Source: Arenicola marina
Lineage: Eukaryota > Annelida > Polychaeta > Arenicolidae
Length of the DNA stretch: 64,000 nt
NCBI GenBank assembly: GCA_964019135.1
Contig: OZ025248.1
Span: forward strand, 10,733,574 to 10,797,573
Direction of reading: 5' to 3'
Part shown: positions 9,770 to 21,949 of the stretch, piece by piece
Layout: every line of letters starts with the position of its first letter
Numbering within the stretch: the first letter of the stretch is position 1
The notes under the pieces: generated by a model
The model's database searches: none
Told to the model about the DNA's origin: nothing
What the model saw: only the letters and a program-made list of their open reading frames with translations
Made by a program: the position numbers and the translations under genes

Positions 9770-10390
9770 CCCGGCACTCCCCTCTATCACGGCCACTTCT
9801 ACACCGGAGTCCTAGCCCGGCCCTCTCCTCTCTCACGGCCACCTCTACCCCGGAGTCCTAGCCCGGCCCTCTCCTCTATCACGGCCACCTCTACCCCGGA
9901 GTCCTAGCCCGGCCCTCTCCTCTATCACGGCCACCTCTACCCCGGAGTCCTAGCCCGGCACTCTCCTCTATCACGGCCACTTCTACACCGGAGTCCTAGC
10001 CCGGCCCTCTCCTCTATCACGGCCACCTCTACACCGGAGTTCTAGCCCGGCACTCCCCTCTATCACGGCCACTTCTACACCGGAGTCCTAGCCCGGCCCT
10101 CTCCTCTATCACGGCCACCTCTACGCCGGAGTCCTAGCCCGGCCCTCTCCTCTATCACGGCCACCTCTACACCGGAGTCCTAGCCCGGCACTCCCCTCTA
10201 TCACGGCCACCTCTACACCGGAGTCCTAGCCCGGCACTCTCCTCTATAACGGCCACCTCTACACCGGAGTCCTATCCTGGCCACCTCTACACCGGAATCC
10301 TAGCCCGGCACTCCCCCTCTATCACGGCCACCTCTACACCGGAGTCCTAGCCCCGCATTCTCCTCTATCACGGCCACCTCTACAACCAGC
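9726..10390 (+). repeat. Minisatellite of 46-bp units copying the last codons and stop codon, about 14 copies
   Basis: The unit runs from CCCGGCCCTCTCCTCTMTCA through CGGCCACYTCTACMCCGGAGTCCTAG. The first unit is the true end of the coding sequence. The rest lie in the presumed 3' UTR. A degenerate end with CCTATCCTGG and a final CTACAACCAGCGAACC closes the array near 10390. Since 46 is one more than a multiple of 3, stop codons alternate in frame. No canonical AATAAA is visible directly after the array, so the transcript end is undetermined. Confidence 0.88.
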
Positions 10391-10669
10391 GAACCCTAGT
10401 GCAGCGGAACCACAGTCTGGAGCCCGATGTATGGCCAGCAATATATGGATCTGTTTGTGATGTCCGGGAGCACTGGACTTCTACGCCCGCCAGGTGGCAG
10501 GGCATATTGCTCGCCCCACACACCCAAGTACTCCTCATCGTGTCGTGTACCAGCGATCAGCGATCCCCTCATCGTCTGCAGATGTCTGTTCAATTATATC
10601 CCGAAGTGTGACGGGAATGAGTTTGCCTCAGTTGCTATATCAACACCATATGGAGCGCGCAAATGAATG

Positions 10670-10720
10670 TGACGTCACGTATGTGTGACGTCACGACCCT
10701 TGCGTCTGTATGCGACGTCA
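10670..10720 (+). promoter_or_regulatory. Cluster of three CRE/ATF-type sites
   Basis: TGACGTCA occurs at 10670-10677 and 10686-10693, and CGACGTCA at 10713-10720. All are followed by C and lie within 51 bp. TGACGTCA is the palindromic CREB/ATF recognition sequence. The segment lies about 0.9 kb beyond the SLMAP-like stop codon and far upstream of filamin, so the target gene is unknown. A small local tandem duplication could also explain the cluster. Confidence 0.35.
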
Positions 10721-13552
10721 CGCCACGAGGTCTGGTGCGTATTAACATAGTGATAGCTATCACCTGTAACCTGCACAGCACAGAGACCAGCCACATAGTC
10801 CATCCAAGGGCATGCAATAAGCGGGTATGGGCAGGACAGCAGTGGAGTTTGACAGGCTAACCACATGCACGTGGAATGTTGGGAGAACTCGTGAATGCAA
10901 TGTGCCAATATCAGTGCGATTACTTGGCTTGATAAAGTGCGTAGTTCGCGAAAAATCCTTTGTACATTTATTATCCCAACGAGATACCCTGTGGCAGAAG
11001 TTCGCACTATGCTATAATCTGCATCATTGCGTTATGCCTAAATTGACTACCATTTTGTGAGGATATTTTGAAGAGAAAGCGCTTTCCTGAAGCTTGTCAA
11101 TGCGCCATACGTAATTGAGCCAGGCGGCTTGGTTCGCGTTCAATTCGCTAGGGGCGCGCTGTATACATTAGCTCTCTGCTCAGGTTGATGCCAACCGCCT
11201 AGCTCCAATTGAACCCTTTCCTGCCCACTGCCTACTTTATGTCCTGCGCGTTATATTCTGGTTTCCGTGAGGAAAACGCTTCGTGGAATTGCGTGTATTA
11301 ACTTAGCTAACCGGAATATTTTTGCGGGAATATTATTATTATTAAAACATGCTTACGAGTTTTAAGAATTCCTGGTTTATTGTAAAAAATATTAAATTAC
11401 AAAAAAAACATAGATGATAAGGTTGACGAATAATGAGCGAGTGCTGTGTGGTGTTGAAGTTAAAGCGCGGAGATAACTTTGTGGCTAGTCTTATGCAGAA
11501 CCTCTGTAACTATACCCAGGGGCTTCTGGGAACTTTCGGCATCTTTCCGAGTAAAGATGCGTCTTTTGCTGCTATGGACTGCCACGTTATGACTTTTGTG
11601 CGTTGCTCTAGACCGTCGAATTATATGTATATCTATGAACAATATGGGTACGATTTGGTCACAAGTACATATTCATGTAGAGCGAGGTACGCCACGTCAT
11701 TTATAGCCATGTATATGAAGAATCGTGTTGCTGTGCATGTCTTGTGACAGCGCGAAATTGTGCTTGCCCCATATGTAAAACATGAGTGAGACAAACAAAA
11801 TTATATTCAACAGCTTCCATCTACTGGGAGTTTGTGTATGAACAGCATATGATAGAATGAAAGTTAGCTAATGTACATCTTATTGCGGAGTGAAGACGCG
11901 AATCACTGTTAATTTGTATACACCCCAAAATGCTTAATGCTTAGGATTAACTCTTCTCCTGATCCGTGAATTGTACTTTTAGAGAAGTACTTTATCATTA
12001 GATACTCGATAGCCGAGGAGTGCAGGAATTCCACATTACCTTCAAAAAAGAAGACTTAGCTAGTTTTTTTAAGAAATCAATAGTAGGAGTATGTCTGTAA
12101 TGTACAGTGTGCGAAACCAGAGAACGCAAGGAGACTTCTATTGCTGTTCATGTATACTTTGTGTATTGTGTAATTTTCGTAATTTAATTTATTATCGATA
12201 GACTGCAGGAGTAATTGGGCTTACTGTGCTACTAAAGATGAAAATAATTCGGAGTATGATGTCGCTAATGGTCTGTTTTTTGGCGTATCTCTTGAACAAA
12301 TAGTTTGTGGCCCTCCCTATTTCTATCGGAGTTTTGGAGTCAAATTGAAGTTATCCTATACATATGTACAGCAGGGCACTATTACTAAATATTTCAATAA
12401 TGTAAATACACTTCATAACGGTATACTTTGCACAAATCCGGACTGTGTTAGTGATCTCACGATCTGGGTTTTGATAAGCAGCAAGATCTGTTCGTGAATC
12501 AAACAAGACACTTGTCGAGAAGATGTCGGCAACACGTAAATAGTCAATGTGTGGTCTGCAAGAGAACCCCGCAGCAAAGGTTACCATGGTGATCTGTTGT
12601 TATGCTAGCACTGCCCGAATTATGCGGAAAGAGAATCCAAACAGCTGATATGGTGTCCCATGGGTAGGGCCCCGCACGTTGTGTGTGTCTCAATATGTGT
12701 ATATGATGAGCTTCTCTATGTTTGCTTGTTTGTTGTTATTTACTATTGTCGTTTCCTTTGCAATATACTTGCTGTTATGTTATACTTATATTCCGTAACG
12801 ATGCACGGTTCGATTAAGTAATGTGTACAGCTAAGTAGCTGCTTAAAGAGTCAATTTTTTATAGCCTAATAGAGGCGGCTTTATTTGTAGGAAGGGTGCA
12901 GGATTTTCTTGTGATTCTTAAAGTGAACGTTTCACAATCCTATAATATGAATTCATATTCGGCGATTCACTTACCTAAAACTGAATTAGTACGCCGTTGC
13001 TACAATAGTTGCGCAGGCTTAGGCTACATGGAGCAAAACTATCTACGTAAGGTTCATTATCTTAGCAACTGTTCTCACGTTCTTTTGTTACTACAACGCA
13101 AAGGACGAGTCGTTAATATATTGATGATGTAAATACACACATTTAAGAGTAGTGCCACTTGTGGCCGATGAACTACCCACCTTTATTATGACTTTTATTA
13201 CATTGTGTAACATTTGTAGAACCGCAAACAAATTATATATGTATATTAGTTGCCTGGTGTCATTGGTGGTCGAGAGCTGTCGAGTTAAGTGCACAAAGAT
13301 GACAAGGAGTGGTCTGTTCGGTGAATGTTAGCAAGCCGTGTGTTGTGTTTTGTGGTGTCGTGTTGTATGACTGCTAGATATGTGCGCCTTGTTTGCCCCT
13401 CTCGGGGGCGGGGTGGGGGGGGTGTTGGGGTGGGAGGGGATATTGTCGTGTCAGACTGCTATCAAGTGGGGTGATTGCCTTGTGTTCATGTTGTTGTGGG
13501 TGATAATTGTAGTGTATGTGATTTGTAATCTAGTGACACTCAGGGTTTCCTT

Positions 13553-13657
13553 TCAAGGTCAGGGTTCCCTCAAAAGGGTCCCCCTCTCAAGGTCAGCCCC
13601 TTCATCTCAAGGTCATCTTTCCCCCCTGTCAATGTCCGACCCCCTCCCTCAAGGTCA
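13553..13657 (+). promoter_or_regulatory. Four TCAAGGTCA sites (ERR/SF-1-type extended half sites)
   Basis: TCAAGGTCA occurs exactly at 13553-13561, 13587-13595, 13607-13615 and 13649-13657, with a degenerate TCAATGTCC between the last two. TCAAGGTCA is the monomer recognition site of estrogen-related receptors and NR5A (SF-1) receptors. The sites are embedded in C-rich spacers of unequal length, so this may be a decayed minisatellite and not an enhancer. Confidence 0.35.
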
Positions 13658-14070
13658 GTGTCCCCTTTTCGTGTTTCCTGGCCTTGTGCCAATAACCTGT
13701 ATTGTTTCGCTTGCAGGCTACCATAAACAAACGCATTGTTGTATGAATAATTTTGGCTGAAAACAAACCAATCGGCTGGAAAGTATATGTTTAAGGTTTA
13801 TCTGAGGTACATCTGGATTAGAAATGTGAAAGATTTGTGGAGTGGCACACCATGATTCGATGACACCTCCGTTCGATATGTCTTGTCTGATTGTAAATGT
13901 GATTACTCACAGGCAAGAGGTACATGTCGACAAAAAACCCACATACATATACCAGTAAGCAAGCTCTGTATACAGTATGAATAAATTTGCAATACAAGTA
14001 CTGCGTATTTCTTACTTTTTAATGAATTGGGTCGGCACTGTCGTGTGTGGGTGGATTTATGATGTAAACG

Positions 14071-14955
14071 GATCTGGGGAGGTGGGCGCAGCTTTGATAG
14101 CCCACACCCCCTGTTGAATCCCCCCATGGTCCTCACAATGATCTGGGGAGGTGGGCGCAGCTTTGATAGCCCCTACCCCTTGTTGAATCCCCCATGGTCC
14201 TCACAAGGATCTGGGGAGGTGGGCGCAGCTTTGATAGCCCCCCCCCCCCCCTGTTGAATCCCCCCAGGGTCCTCACAATGATCTGGGGAGGTGGCCGCAG
14301 CTTTGATAGCCCCTACCCCTTGTTGAATCCCCCATGGTCCTCACAATGATCTGGGGAGGTGGGCGCAGCCCTCCTAGCCTCTACCCCTTGTTGAATCCCT
14401 CATGGTCCTTACAACGATCTGGGGAGGTGGCCGCAGCTTTGATAGCCCCCACCCCATGGTCCTTACAACGATCTGGGGAGGTGGGCGCAGCTTTCATAGC
14501 CCCCACCCCATGGTCCTTACAACGATCTGGGGAGGTGGGCGCAGCTTTCATAGCCCCCACCCCATGGTCCTTACAACGATCTGGGGAGGTGGCCGCAGCT
14601 TTCATAGCCCCCACCCCATGGTCCTTACAACGATCTGGGGAGGTGGGCGCAGCTTTCATAGCCCCCACCCCATGGTCCTCACAATGATCTGGGGAGGTGG
14701 CCGCAGCTTTCATAGCCCCCACCCCATGTTAAATCCCCGTGGTCCTCACAATGACCTGGGGAGGTGGGCGCAGCTTTCATAGCCCCCACCCCTCGTTCAA
14801 TACCCCCATGGTCCTCACAATGATCTGGGGAGGTGGCCGCAGCTTTGAGAGCCCCCACCCCATGTTAAATCCCCGTGGTCCTCACAATGACCTGGGGAGG
14901 TGGGCGCAGATTTCATAGCCCTCACCCCTCGTTCAATATCCCTCATGGTCCTCAA
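14071..14955 (+). repeat. Intergenic minisatellite of 54- and about 68-bp units
   Basis: Every unit contains GATCTGGGGAGGTGGGCGCA, then GCTTTSATAGCCCCYACCCC and CATGGTCCTYACAA. The longer units add TTGTTGAATCCCC. About five consecutive 54-bp units (around 14400-14690) keep an 18-codon periodicity and give open frames on both strands. Outside that block the spacing changes and the frames break, so the array is best read as non-coding. A C homopolymer lies near 14240. Confidence 0.88.
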
Positions 14956-15321
14956 AGGCTATAACCGGCCACGAGGACTCGCTTTAGGAGGGAGGCAAGC
15001 CACCCCTGTCTGTTCGTTCTCATCAAGGGGGCAACCGCCTCTTCCAAGTCTGTTTCCTATTGATCTTGACCTTTAGCAATGATGTTGAAAGAGTGGTGTT
15101 CGCATGACCCTCCTCTTCCTTGGCGACTCCCTTTGTGCATGTAATGTGTAGGACATTATGATGAGACAGAGCAGAAAGTCATAATGTCCTCGTTTAAATT
15201 CCACACATGGACTCCCTGATATTGTTACTATATTATCTTTCTCACCGTACAAAACATACACGAACTGGGTAACATTTATGACTGAATTATGCATGTGTCG
15301 TTATGGAAACTAGAAAGATAT

Positions 15322-15333
15322 AAAAAAAAAAAA
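15322..15333 (-). terminator. Pol III oligo-T terminator of tRNA-Glu
   Basis: Twelve consecutive T on the minus strand begin 7 bases after the mature tRNA 3' end. RNA polymerase III stops at runs of four or more T, so this is a strong terminator and supports the gene being active. Confidence 0.85.
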
Positions 15334-15340
15334 TTCTCAG

Positions 15341-15412
15341 CTCCCACACCGGGAATCGAACCCGGGCCGCCTGCGTGAAAGGCAGGAATCCTAACCACTA
15401 GACCATATGGGA
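15341..15412 (-). tRNA. tRNA-Glu (anticodon UUC)
   Basis: Read on the minus strand, the 72-base sequence folds into a full cloverleaf. The acceptor stem is TCCCATA/TGTGGGA (one G-T pair). The D arm contains TCTAGTGGTTAGGA. The anticodon stem is CCTGC/GCAGG with loop CTTTCAC, giving TTC. The T arm is CCGGG-TTCGATT-CCCGG. U33, the A box and the B box (GGTTCGATTCC) are intact and no intron is present. The sequence is very close to the animal tRNA-Glu consensus, so this looks like a functional gene. It decodes GAA and is transcribed by RNA polymerase III from internal promoters. Confidence 0.95.
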
Positions 15413-18400
15413 TCACGTGATAACTCGGAGTTCAAAGAGTCGTTTTATCCTGAATCATAATCCTTCGCGTGATACCGGCTCGAAGAATGTGACGTCAAAA
15501 AGCCAAAAATACGGTTCTATCCGCTTCCCGCCCCTAACCATATACACACTATGCATTCAGACATTACCCTATTAACTGCTCCCCATACCCAGGCACCCTC
15601 ATCACCCCCCCGTCACCACCGCCCCCTTCCCGAGCTGGGCTACGGAGCTGCTGATTTCGTTTAAGCGAAACGCCCTCTGCCGGGAGATCGGTGCGCTTGT
15701 CAAAAGTTTCACATAGTTATGGGGCGCCGTTTCAGATATCTCGCATCTAAAACCATGGCGGGGGGGCGGGGGCGGGTGCAGGGGCGGGGCAAGGGGTACT
15801 TCCATTCCTCGAGAATGGGCTTTTCATTTTACCGTGAACTAGGAATAATAATAATAATTCTTACTGAAATGGGAAGGAGGTTTTAGCCGAGCGTCGTGAT
15901 CAAAGATTTTCATTGGGAAATCGAGAAATGTTTATCATATCCGCCCTTCCATTGTACGCCGAGAGTTCTCGGTGTAAAGATTTTTTTTGGCTGTTTAAAG
16001 CTAAGACAAATACTAGGTCTAGGTCTAGGTTTTAAAACTACCTACAACGGGAGGGGGGTGTGGGTAGGCCTATGTATTAGGGGTGGAGGCGGGGGATGAA
16101 GCAACCACACACAATTAAGATGTATGATGTAGTGAACGTGGGATTGCATCATAATTAAATGTTGGCCAACTTTTTAAAAAAACGGAAATTAAATTTAACC
16201 AGCGTCGCTTTTTTAATCATGGTAATCTCGTAGACGATGGATGTCAGCATCTATTGCACTTAAAAACAACGTCGCGCAGGACACACCACAATCCAACCCT
16301 CTTTTAGATGCGCTGCATGGTCCAGCCAACCCGTAGCCGGGGGGGAGGGGGGGGGGGGGTACCAGGTTGAGTTTTACCCCCTACGCCGCCCCCCCCCCAC
16401 CCCCGACCGGTCACTATATTTACTGACACCCCCACCCCCCCATCCCCCAACAGCCGACCAGTCGTTATATGCAGACCACGCCTGGTATTACGTGCACTAG
16501 CTTAACATTTATAGGTCTTTATACCCAGTGCCATGAAGCCATCAAAGACAAGCGTACCGTGAAACACACAAATATACGGTTATCAGGCTCAGTCAACAAC
16601 ATAGCAGGCATTTCATTGAGTCATCTCAGCATCCGCCCAGCCCCACTTACGCTGTGGATGCAACTAGGGTACTTTTTTTTCTCCCAGTTTCAGAGAACTG
16701 AAGCAAAGCCAACATGGCAAACACATGGCCATACATGTGAATCGGTCTGCATACTGCGTGAGTAAAGTTATGTGTGAGCACTGTGACTGGTGGTAGAAGA
16801 TTGTGTGTATGTGTACTGGCAGTATAGTGATGCCTTGCACGTAGTTTTAGCGTTACTCACAATCCCACTTCCCCCGGGTTTCGCAGTTCGGGAACGGGTG
16901 ACTGTACACCACGGCATGACAACATAATGGTAGAATCGACTAGAAGTGTGAGCTCTGGCAATACATAACAAGGATGAGGTGCAGACCCACTTATAAATAC
17001 TGGAAGTACCTCTGAATAATACTGAAGAGTGACATTCTGCGGCCGGCCTTACTCCATAAACTGGCAAGTCCTACTTAAACTCGTGTTCTGAACTATAAAT
17101 ATCCCGGAATATACATATAAATGTACGTGTGTGTATTAAGCCAAGCTGGGACATCATTTTCACCATTAGCATTTGAAATAGGATTTGCAAAGCGCGCGCA
17201 TGCATGGGCACTAATCCACTGGACTACGGTAAGAAACATACATATAATCCATAACGTTATCAACATTGAGGCAGTTGTAAGAACCTCACCCGGTCACTTT
17301 GTTTTAATGGTGGCATTTTCTTTGATTAATGAAGCCTCCTTCCTTCGTGCCAAGCTCATATAGACCTATATGGTCGCTTAATTAGCGTACATGTATATTC
17401 ATCATTAAATGTCGTTCCTTGATAAGCAGAGATCGCCTCCCTGCGGGGTCCTCTTCAATAGTTATTATAATTGTTATTGCTGAAACATCAAGCATTGCGT
17501 TTGACATTATGGCAGTGGTTGTACGTTTGACTAATTGACTGAGTTACAGACAGTCTATAACCGTTGACCGGCAAACATACTCTTGATATAGATTGCTATA
17601 CATACAGGTGTACATATGAGTGGTATTACGTACGTTCTTGATAGCGGTGGTATTATCCTTCAATATATATAACCGAGCAAATAATGCAATTCCCGCATTT
17701 AAGTTGTTTCTTCGGCGTTTTCGAGTGGCGAAATCTTGCACCACGTCTACATATATATCCCATGAGTCGCTGAAACATCTTGAATCTTGGCACATCTTGT
17801 TCCCCGGCTTGTTTGGTTATGTAAGAGGTTGACAAGTACGATTGAGTCGTGGCTTGGAGCTATCGCGTCATTCTGACGTTACTAAGGGCCTTTCCAGGAC
17901 GTGCATTGTTATATGAACTGGAGTTATGGATACCTGTGACCCTCCTATCAAATAGACAATTACTGGATGTGCTACACGTATGCGAAAACTGATGCACATA
18001 TGTGTGTGATGTCTATGTGCCTGTCAACTTTACAAACAACAGATATAAAACAGTGATGACAGAGTACGTATAAGTTTTTGTTATCGGCCTTTATGTTTTT
18101 TTATTAAAGGTTATCTAGCTATAGCTACGCGTACCGTCACATTCAGTGTGCTGTGCATTACCTCTATGGTTCAAAGGCGCACCAGGCTTGCCAAGGTGAC
18201 TTCAAGCAGAGTCAGTGGAATGTTCATGCTCTGAAGGTGGTAAATATGGTCCCGCTTGTGTGTCACCTTCGGCTCTGTGCATCGACAGTGCTGGGCCACA
18301 TGGAAGTGTCTACGTCATGAAGCACCCCTGGACGTTTTTGCTCTGTCGGTTTATAGGTTGGTCGGTTATTCAGGACGCTTTAACCACTTTTGGTCAGATC

Positions 18401-21400
18401 GCGTCAATGGGAGAAGGAAGGGAGAGTCGAGCCATGTACCCGGGGGTAACCTACTCTTCTGTCGGTTTTTTAGAAAGCGCTTTGGAATTTTAGAAGAAAT
18501 CGACATCAAATATCGTGGTCAAACCTAGTTATCATGGGTACAAACATATCTGATGACATAAAGTATAAAGTCCCCTAGTTCTTGGTTATAAGTGTTTACT
18601 AGCCGGCAAAACATATCAACGCCCTTATGTCAATATATGCAAGAAACTTAAATATTTGTTCCCTCGTTATAATTAAATTTCTTCAAAATATATTCCCGAC
18701 TGCTGCCTTCTGATTGAATGATTTGTTCTGTAATTCATATAACCTTAATGTATTTGACAGTTTTTGCTGATGTATATATGCAATTTCTTATGCCATGTTT
18801 ATGGTATTAAAGTCCAGTTCCTAGGTACCAAGGGACTTTCAAGATATTAATCCAGATATAATTACTCCATCAGAATAGAATACCCGTTAAGTCGGGAGTA
18901 GCATGCATTAGAAATATTTACCATTACCCCACTTGACGCGTTAAAAGTCATACTATTTCTTTTGTTGAAAACTATTTACAAAACATCAGGTTAAAACGCT
19001 ATTTTAGATATTATCATTTCAACACATCGAACTTCTGCTACTGCTGGGTACCTCCTTTCTCAAAAATATCAATTTATCTGAAAATTTACATAAACCATTC
19101 GCCTGCCTATATTTTGAAATTAAACCCGAACCGGCATCCATTGGCGCGAAAATTACGGCTTTGATCGCTGAGTTGATGCCCGAGTCGGTACAGTTTTCGT
19201 GACAAACACGTTCCACACCAACTTCCAACTCGTCACAGCCGTCACCCACCACGTGACAGCACTGAGTCTGGCTCCTTTATCTTCTTGTGATATATTTGTC
19301 ACAGTAACGGTTAAACACCGTCATGGTACGAGGAGGCCTATAGCTGCTGGTGGTCTCATAGGATAGGGTCCTTACAATACAAGCACGCTCAACACTTGGG
19401 GGTGGGGGGTGGGGGGATGGGGGGTGTATTACTATGTAGTCTGCTCTGGTCGATCTGGAGGAGAGCCGTATATATGAACTATTATGGTAAACTATCAACA
19501 TTCATTATTTAGCCCAAATTATCTTAGTCCTAATGCAAGTATAAGGTAGAATAATATCTAGACTATAGTGTGGAGTAAGTAGAAAATGTAGACGGTATAA
19601 AACAGTCGTGGAATTATGAGTTGGGTGGCGCTGTATATCTATCCCGTGCTACGTGATAAATTGTAAACAATGTTCGTTTCTGTATCAACAAAAAAATACA
19701 TGACAAAAGATGGGGGAACAAGTGGCGAAAGTTTCATACAAACCTAACCTATAAACAACTTCCCGACACCACCAGACCGTCCCATCCTGGCTTTCCGAAT
19801 GAACATTTCATTTCTTGGTTTAAATCGGCACTGTGCGGTGGCTTCATTTAGAGTGTGTTTCAGCGGCTCGAACCTTTAATTATAGATTAAATAAATAATG
19901 CATACATTATTCACGCGGCATGGCGCAATGGAATTTTAATGCAAGAGGTACGTCCGTGTATGTCTTTGAATATTAATTTGTTACGACTGCTTTTGCAAGC
20001 TTACCGTGTAGAGAAACTAAGACTAACTAAGAATGTATTAGGCACATCGAAAAATAATAATTCATGCGTGCTATATCCTGGGATCCCGGAGTAATCGTGT
20101 CATATCTTACTGGAACACAAATAATTTTTAGTTTTAGTTTTTACGACATTGTTACTAAATGAAAGAGTAAGTTCTAATCTAAGGTAAAGATTCTATTGAA
20201 ACCTCCTTCTTCAATGCTGTTTTACTGCCACACCGGAAATACGGTTCCGCATTCAGGATTCCCTTGTCGATGTAGACCTGGGCACTGTACCACCCAAGCA
20301 CGCTGGTGATCCGTGTCATGTAAAACATTACGTAGGTCCTAATATCACTGTGCGGTGCGAGGTTTTACAAATTTTGTTACAAAACCGTGTCTACTAAATT
20401 TAATTACTTTAAATATATGCACCTCTTAATTAAAATTACATATGTTCTTATGGCCTAATCTTAAAATCCAAACATAAATATGGTTGAATAATGATTGAGT
20501 AATGTTCTCTTTGAATATGAAACGCTTAATTAAGCTTATACGTTTAATTATCAGTAGTCTCTGTGTATGGCATATCTAGAGCTAAAAATTGTTAAATTTA
20601 CATCTCGAGTTTTTGTCAGTAATACCTGTAAGTTTGCGTATGTGCAGTAAAGGCAGATGGTATATTGTTGCAGAAAACTCCAGTCTCCAAAACAAAAATA
20701 ATATAGAGATGTCAGTTATGATATAGTGCTGATGATTTGTGTTCCGGAACCTTTCTAACCTTGCAGCCCGTACCACGTTCTCTTGGCAAAAAGGATCATA
20801 TTATATATCAATCGAATGTTCATTCATATAATGTATCTTTTACCGCTATAGATTAGTAAATATGTGTTTTTTTTGTCATTCATATCTGTCACCCATCCAA
20901 CGGTCATTGAAGGCAACACAGGCCGCGTGTTTGTACACTCGACTGCCATAAACCTGCATCATTGGATGCGGTGAGGATACCGATAACGTGTGCTTGCCCG
21001 GGGCTATGTTATGGATGCCATGTATGGTAAGAATATTGCATTTGTATGCCAACCACGTTCCTGTCATCGCAGACAGTGTAAGCTATACGTACATGCATGG
21101 TATATATGGGAGGGGGAGAGGTCCGGTCAATTTACACAAGGCATAGAAGTAAGTGATAGAAGTAGAAGATACTATGCCCCCCCCCATCCCCCCACACTCC
21201 CTCCCCCCATCGATGCACCGACCAACCCACCCATGCACATATCTCTGTCATTGACCCTACCTCCCTCCCCCAGCAATCGCTTCCACCACGCCCCTTTAAT
21301 ACGCACACACCCCTCCCTCTTCTCCCCACGATCCCCGTGGCCCTTCACTCCCGCCTCTCCTCCCTCCTCACCCCCCCCCCCCTCACCTGGCCTCCACCCG

Positions 21401-21859
21401 TCTCCCCCTTACCCCTCTCTCCTACCCCCCCCCCCCCTCACCACTCCCGCCTCCTCCCCCCACTCACCCGGCTTGCATAGAGCTCTGTTTTATGTCCTGT
21501 TGACTCCACATGCAGGCAAAATACCACTAGGGGACGCCACAGACAAGATTGGGTGCATGCGCGACTCAATATGCCACTATATAACACAGACAGACCCCTC
21601 GTGTACAGTTTCAGGATCCGATCATTTTTACCTCCGAATCCAATTTCACTTCGCTCGGAGATTACTTGCCGAAAGCGACCTAGCTGAACTTTAATATCCA
21701 TGGCAGTGCGGTCTGAGTCACGCAGCTACGCGATAGTAACATCCCGACTCCCCATCGCCACGGTGCCCCTCTCTCCCCTCCCCACTCCTTCCTACCCCCT
21801 CTCCATCCCGCCCCCACTCCGGCACTGTCTGCCACCTGGCCCTCGGTCCGTTGACCCAG
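15413..21859. other. Intergenic stretch, no gene recognised
   Basis: I see no convincing exon, RNA gene or transposon end here. A CRE-like TGACGTCA lies near 15490. Long G and C runs occur at about 16340-16450, a poly-G patch at about 19400, and a very C-rich block at about 21178-21470 that produces a spurious proline/serine-rich open frame (20990-21694). The rest is AT-rich and unremarkable. Confidence 0.45.
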
Positions 21860-21949
21860 TCGGGCCTCAGCTTTACAACCGTGTTTGGCGGGACGAGCCA
21901 GGAGTTGGCCGGGGAGACACAGTTTAGGAGACCGCAGTCTATCAGCGAG
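21860..21949 (+). CDS. Candidate orphan exon, unknown protein
   Basis: A pyrimidine-containing stretch and acceptor (ttgacccag) precede an open 30-codon block. It begins SGLSFTTVFGGTSQELAGET and ends RPQSISE, followed by the donor GAG|gtgaga. Phase is 0 on both sides. The composition looks coding and differs from the surrounding low-complexity C-rich DNA. I do not recognise the family. It could belong to an uncharacterised gene between the two main genes, possibly with the block at 24349, or be a chance open frame. Confidence 0.3.

Larger units (their letters stand above)
10391..14070. other. 3' flank and intergenic stretch, no gene recognised
   Basis: This mostly AT-rich sequence follows the terminal exon and may include the 3' UTR. 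ATTAAA-like hexamers occur around 11343 and 11391, and AATAAA near 13978, but none can be assigned. The open frame at 11433-11747 (104 codons) shows no recognised family. G and C runs lie near 13400-13440. Confidence 0.45.

Noticed and set aside
14334..14782. 18-residue repeat open frames on both strands
   Set aside because: Only a short block keeps 54-bp spacing. Neighbouring units are about 68 bp and break every frame, and the two strands are equally open.
20990..21694. 234-codon plus-strand open frame
   Set aside because: Its middle is proline/serine low complexity from a C-rich tract, with no recognisable domain or splice context.
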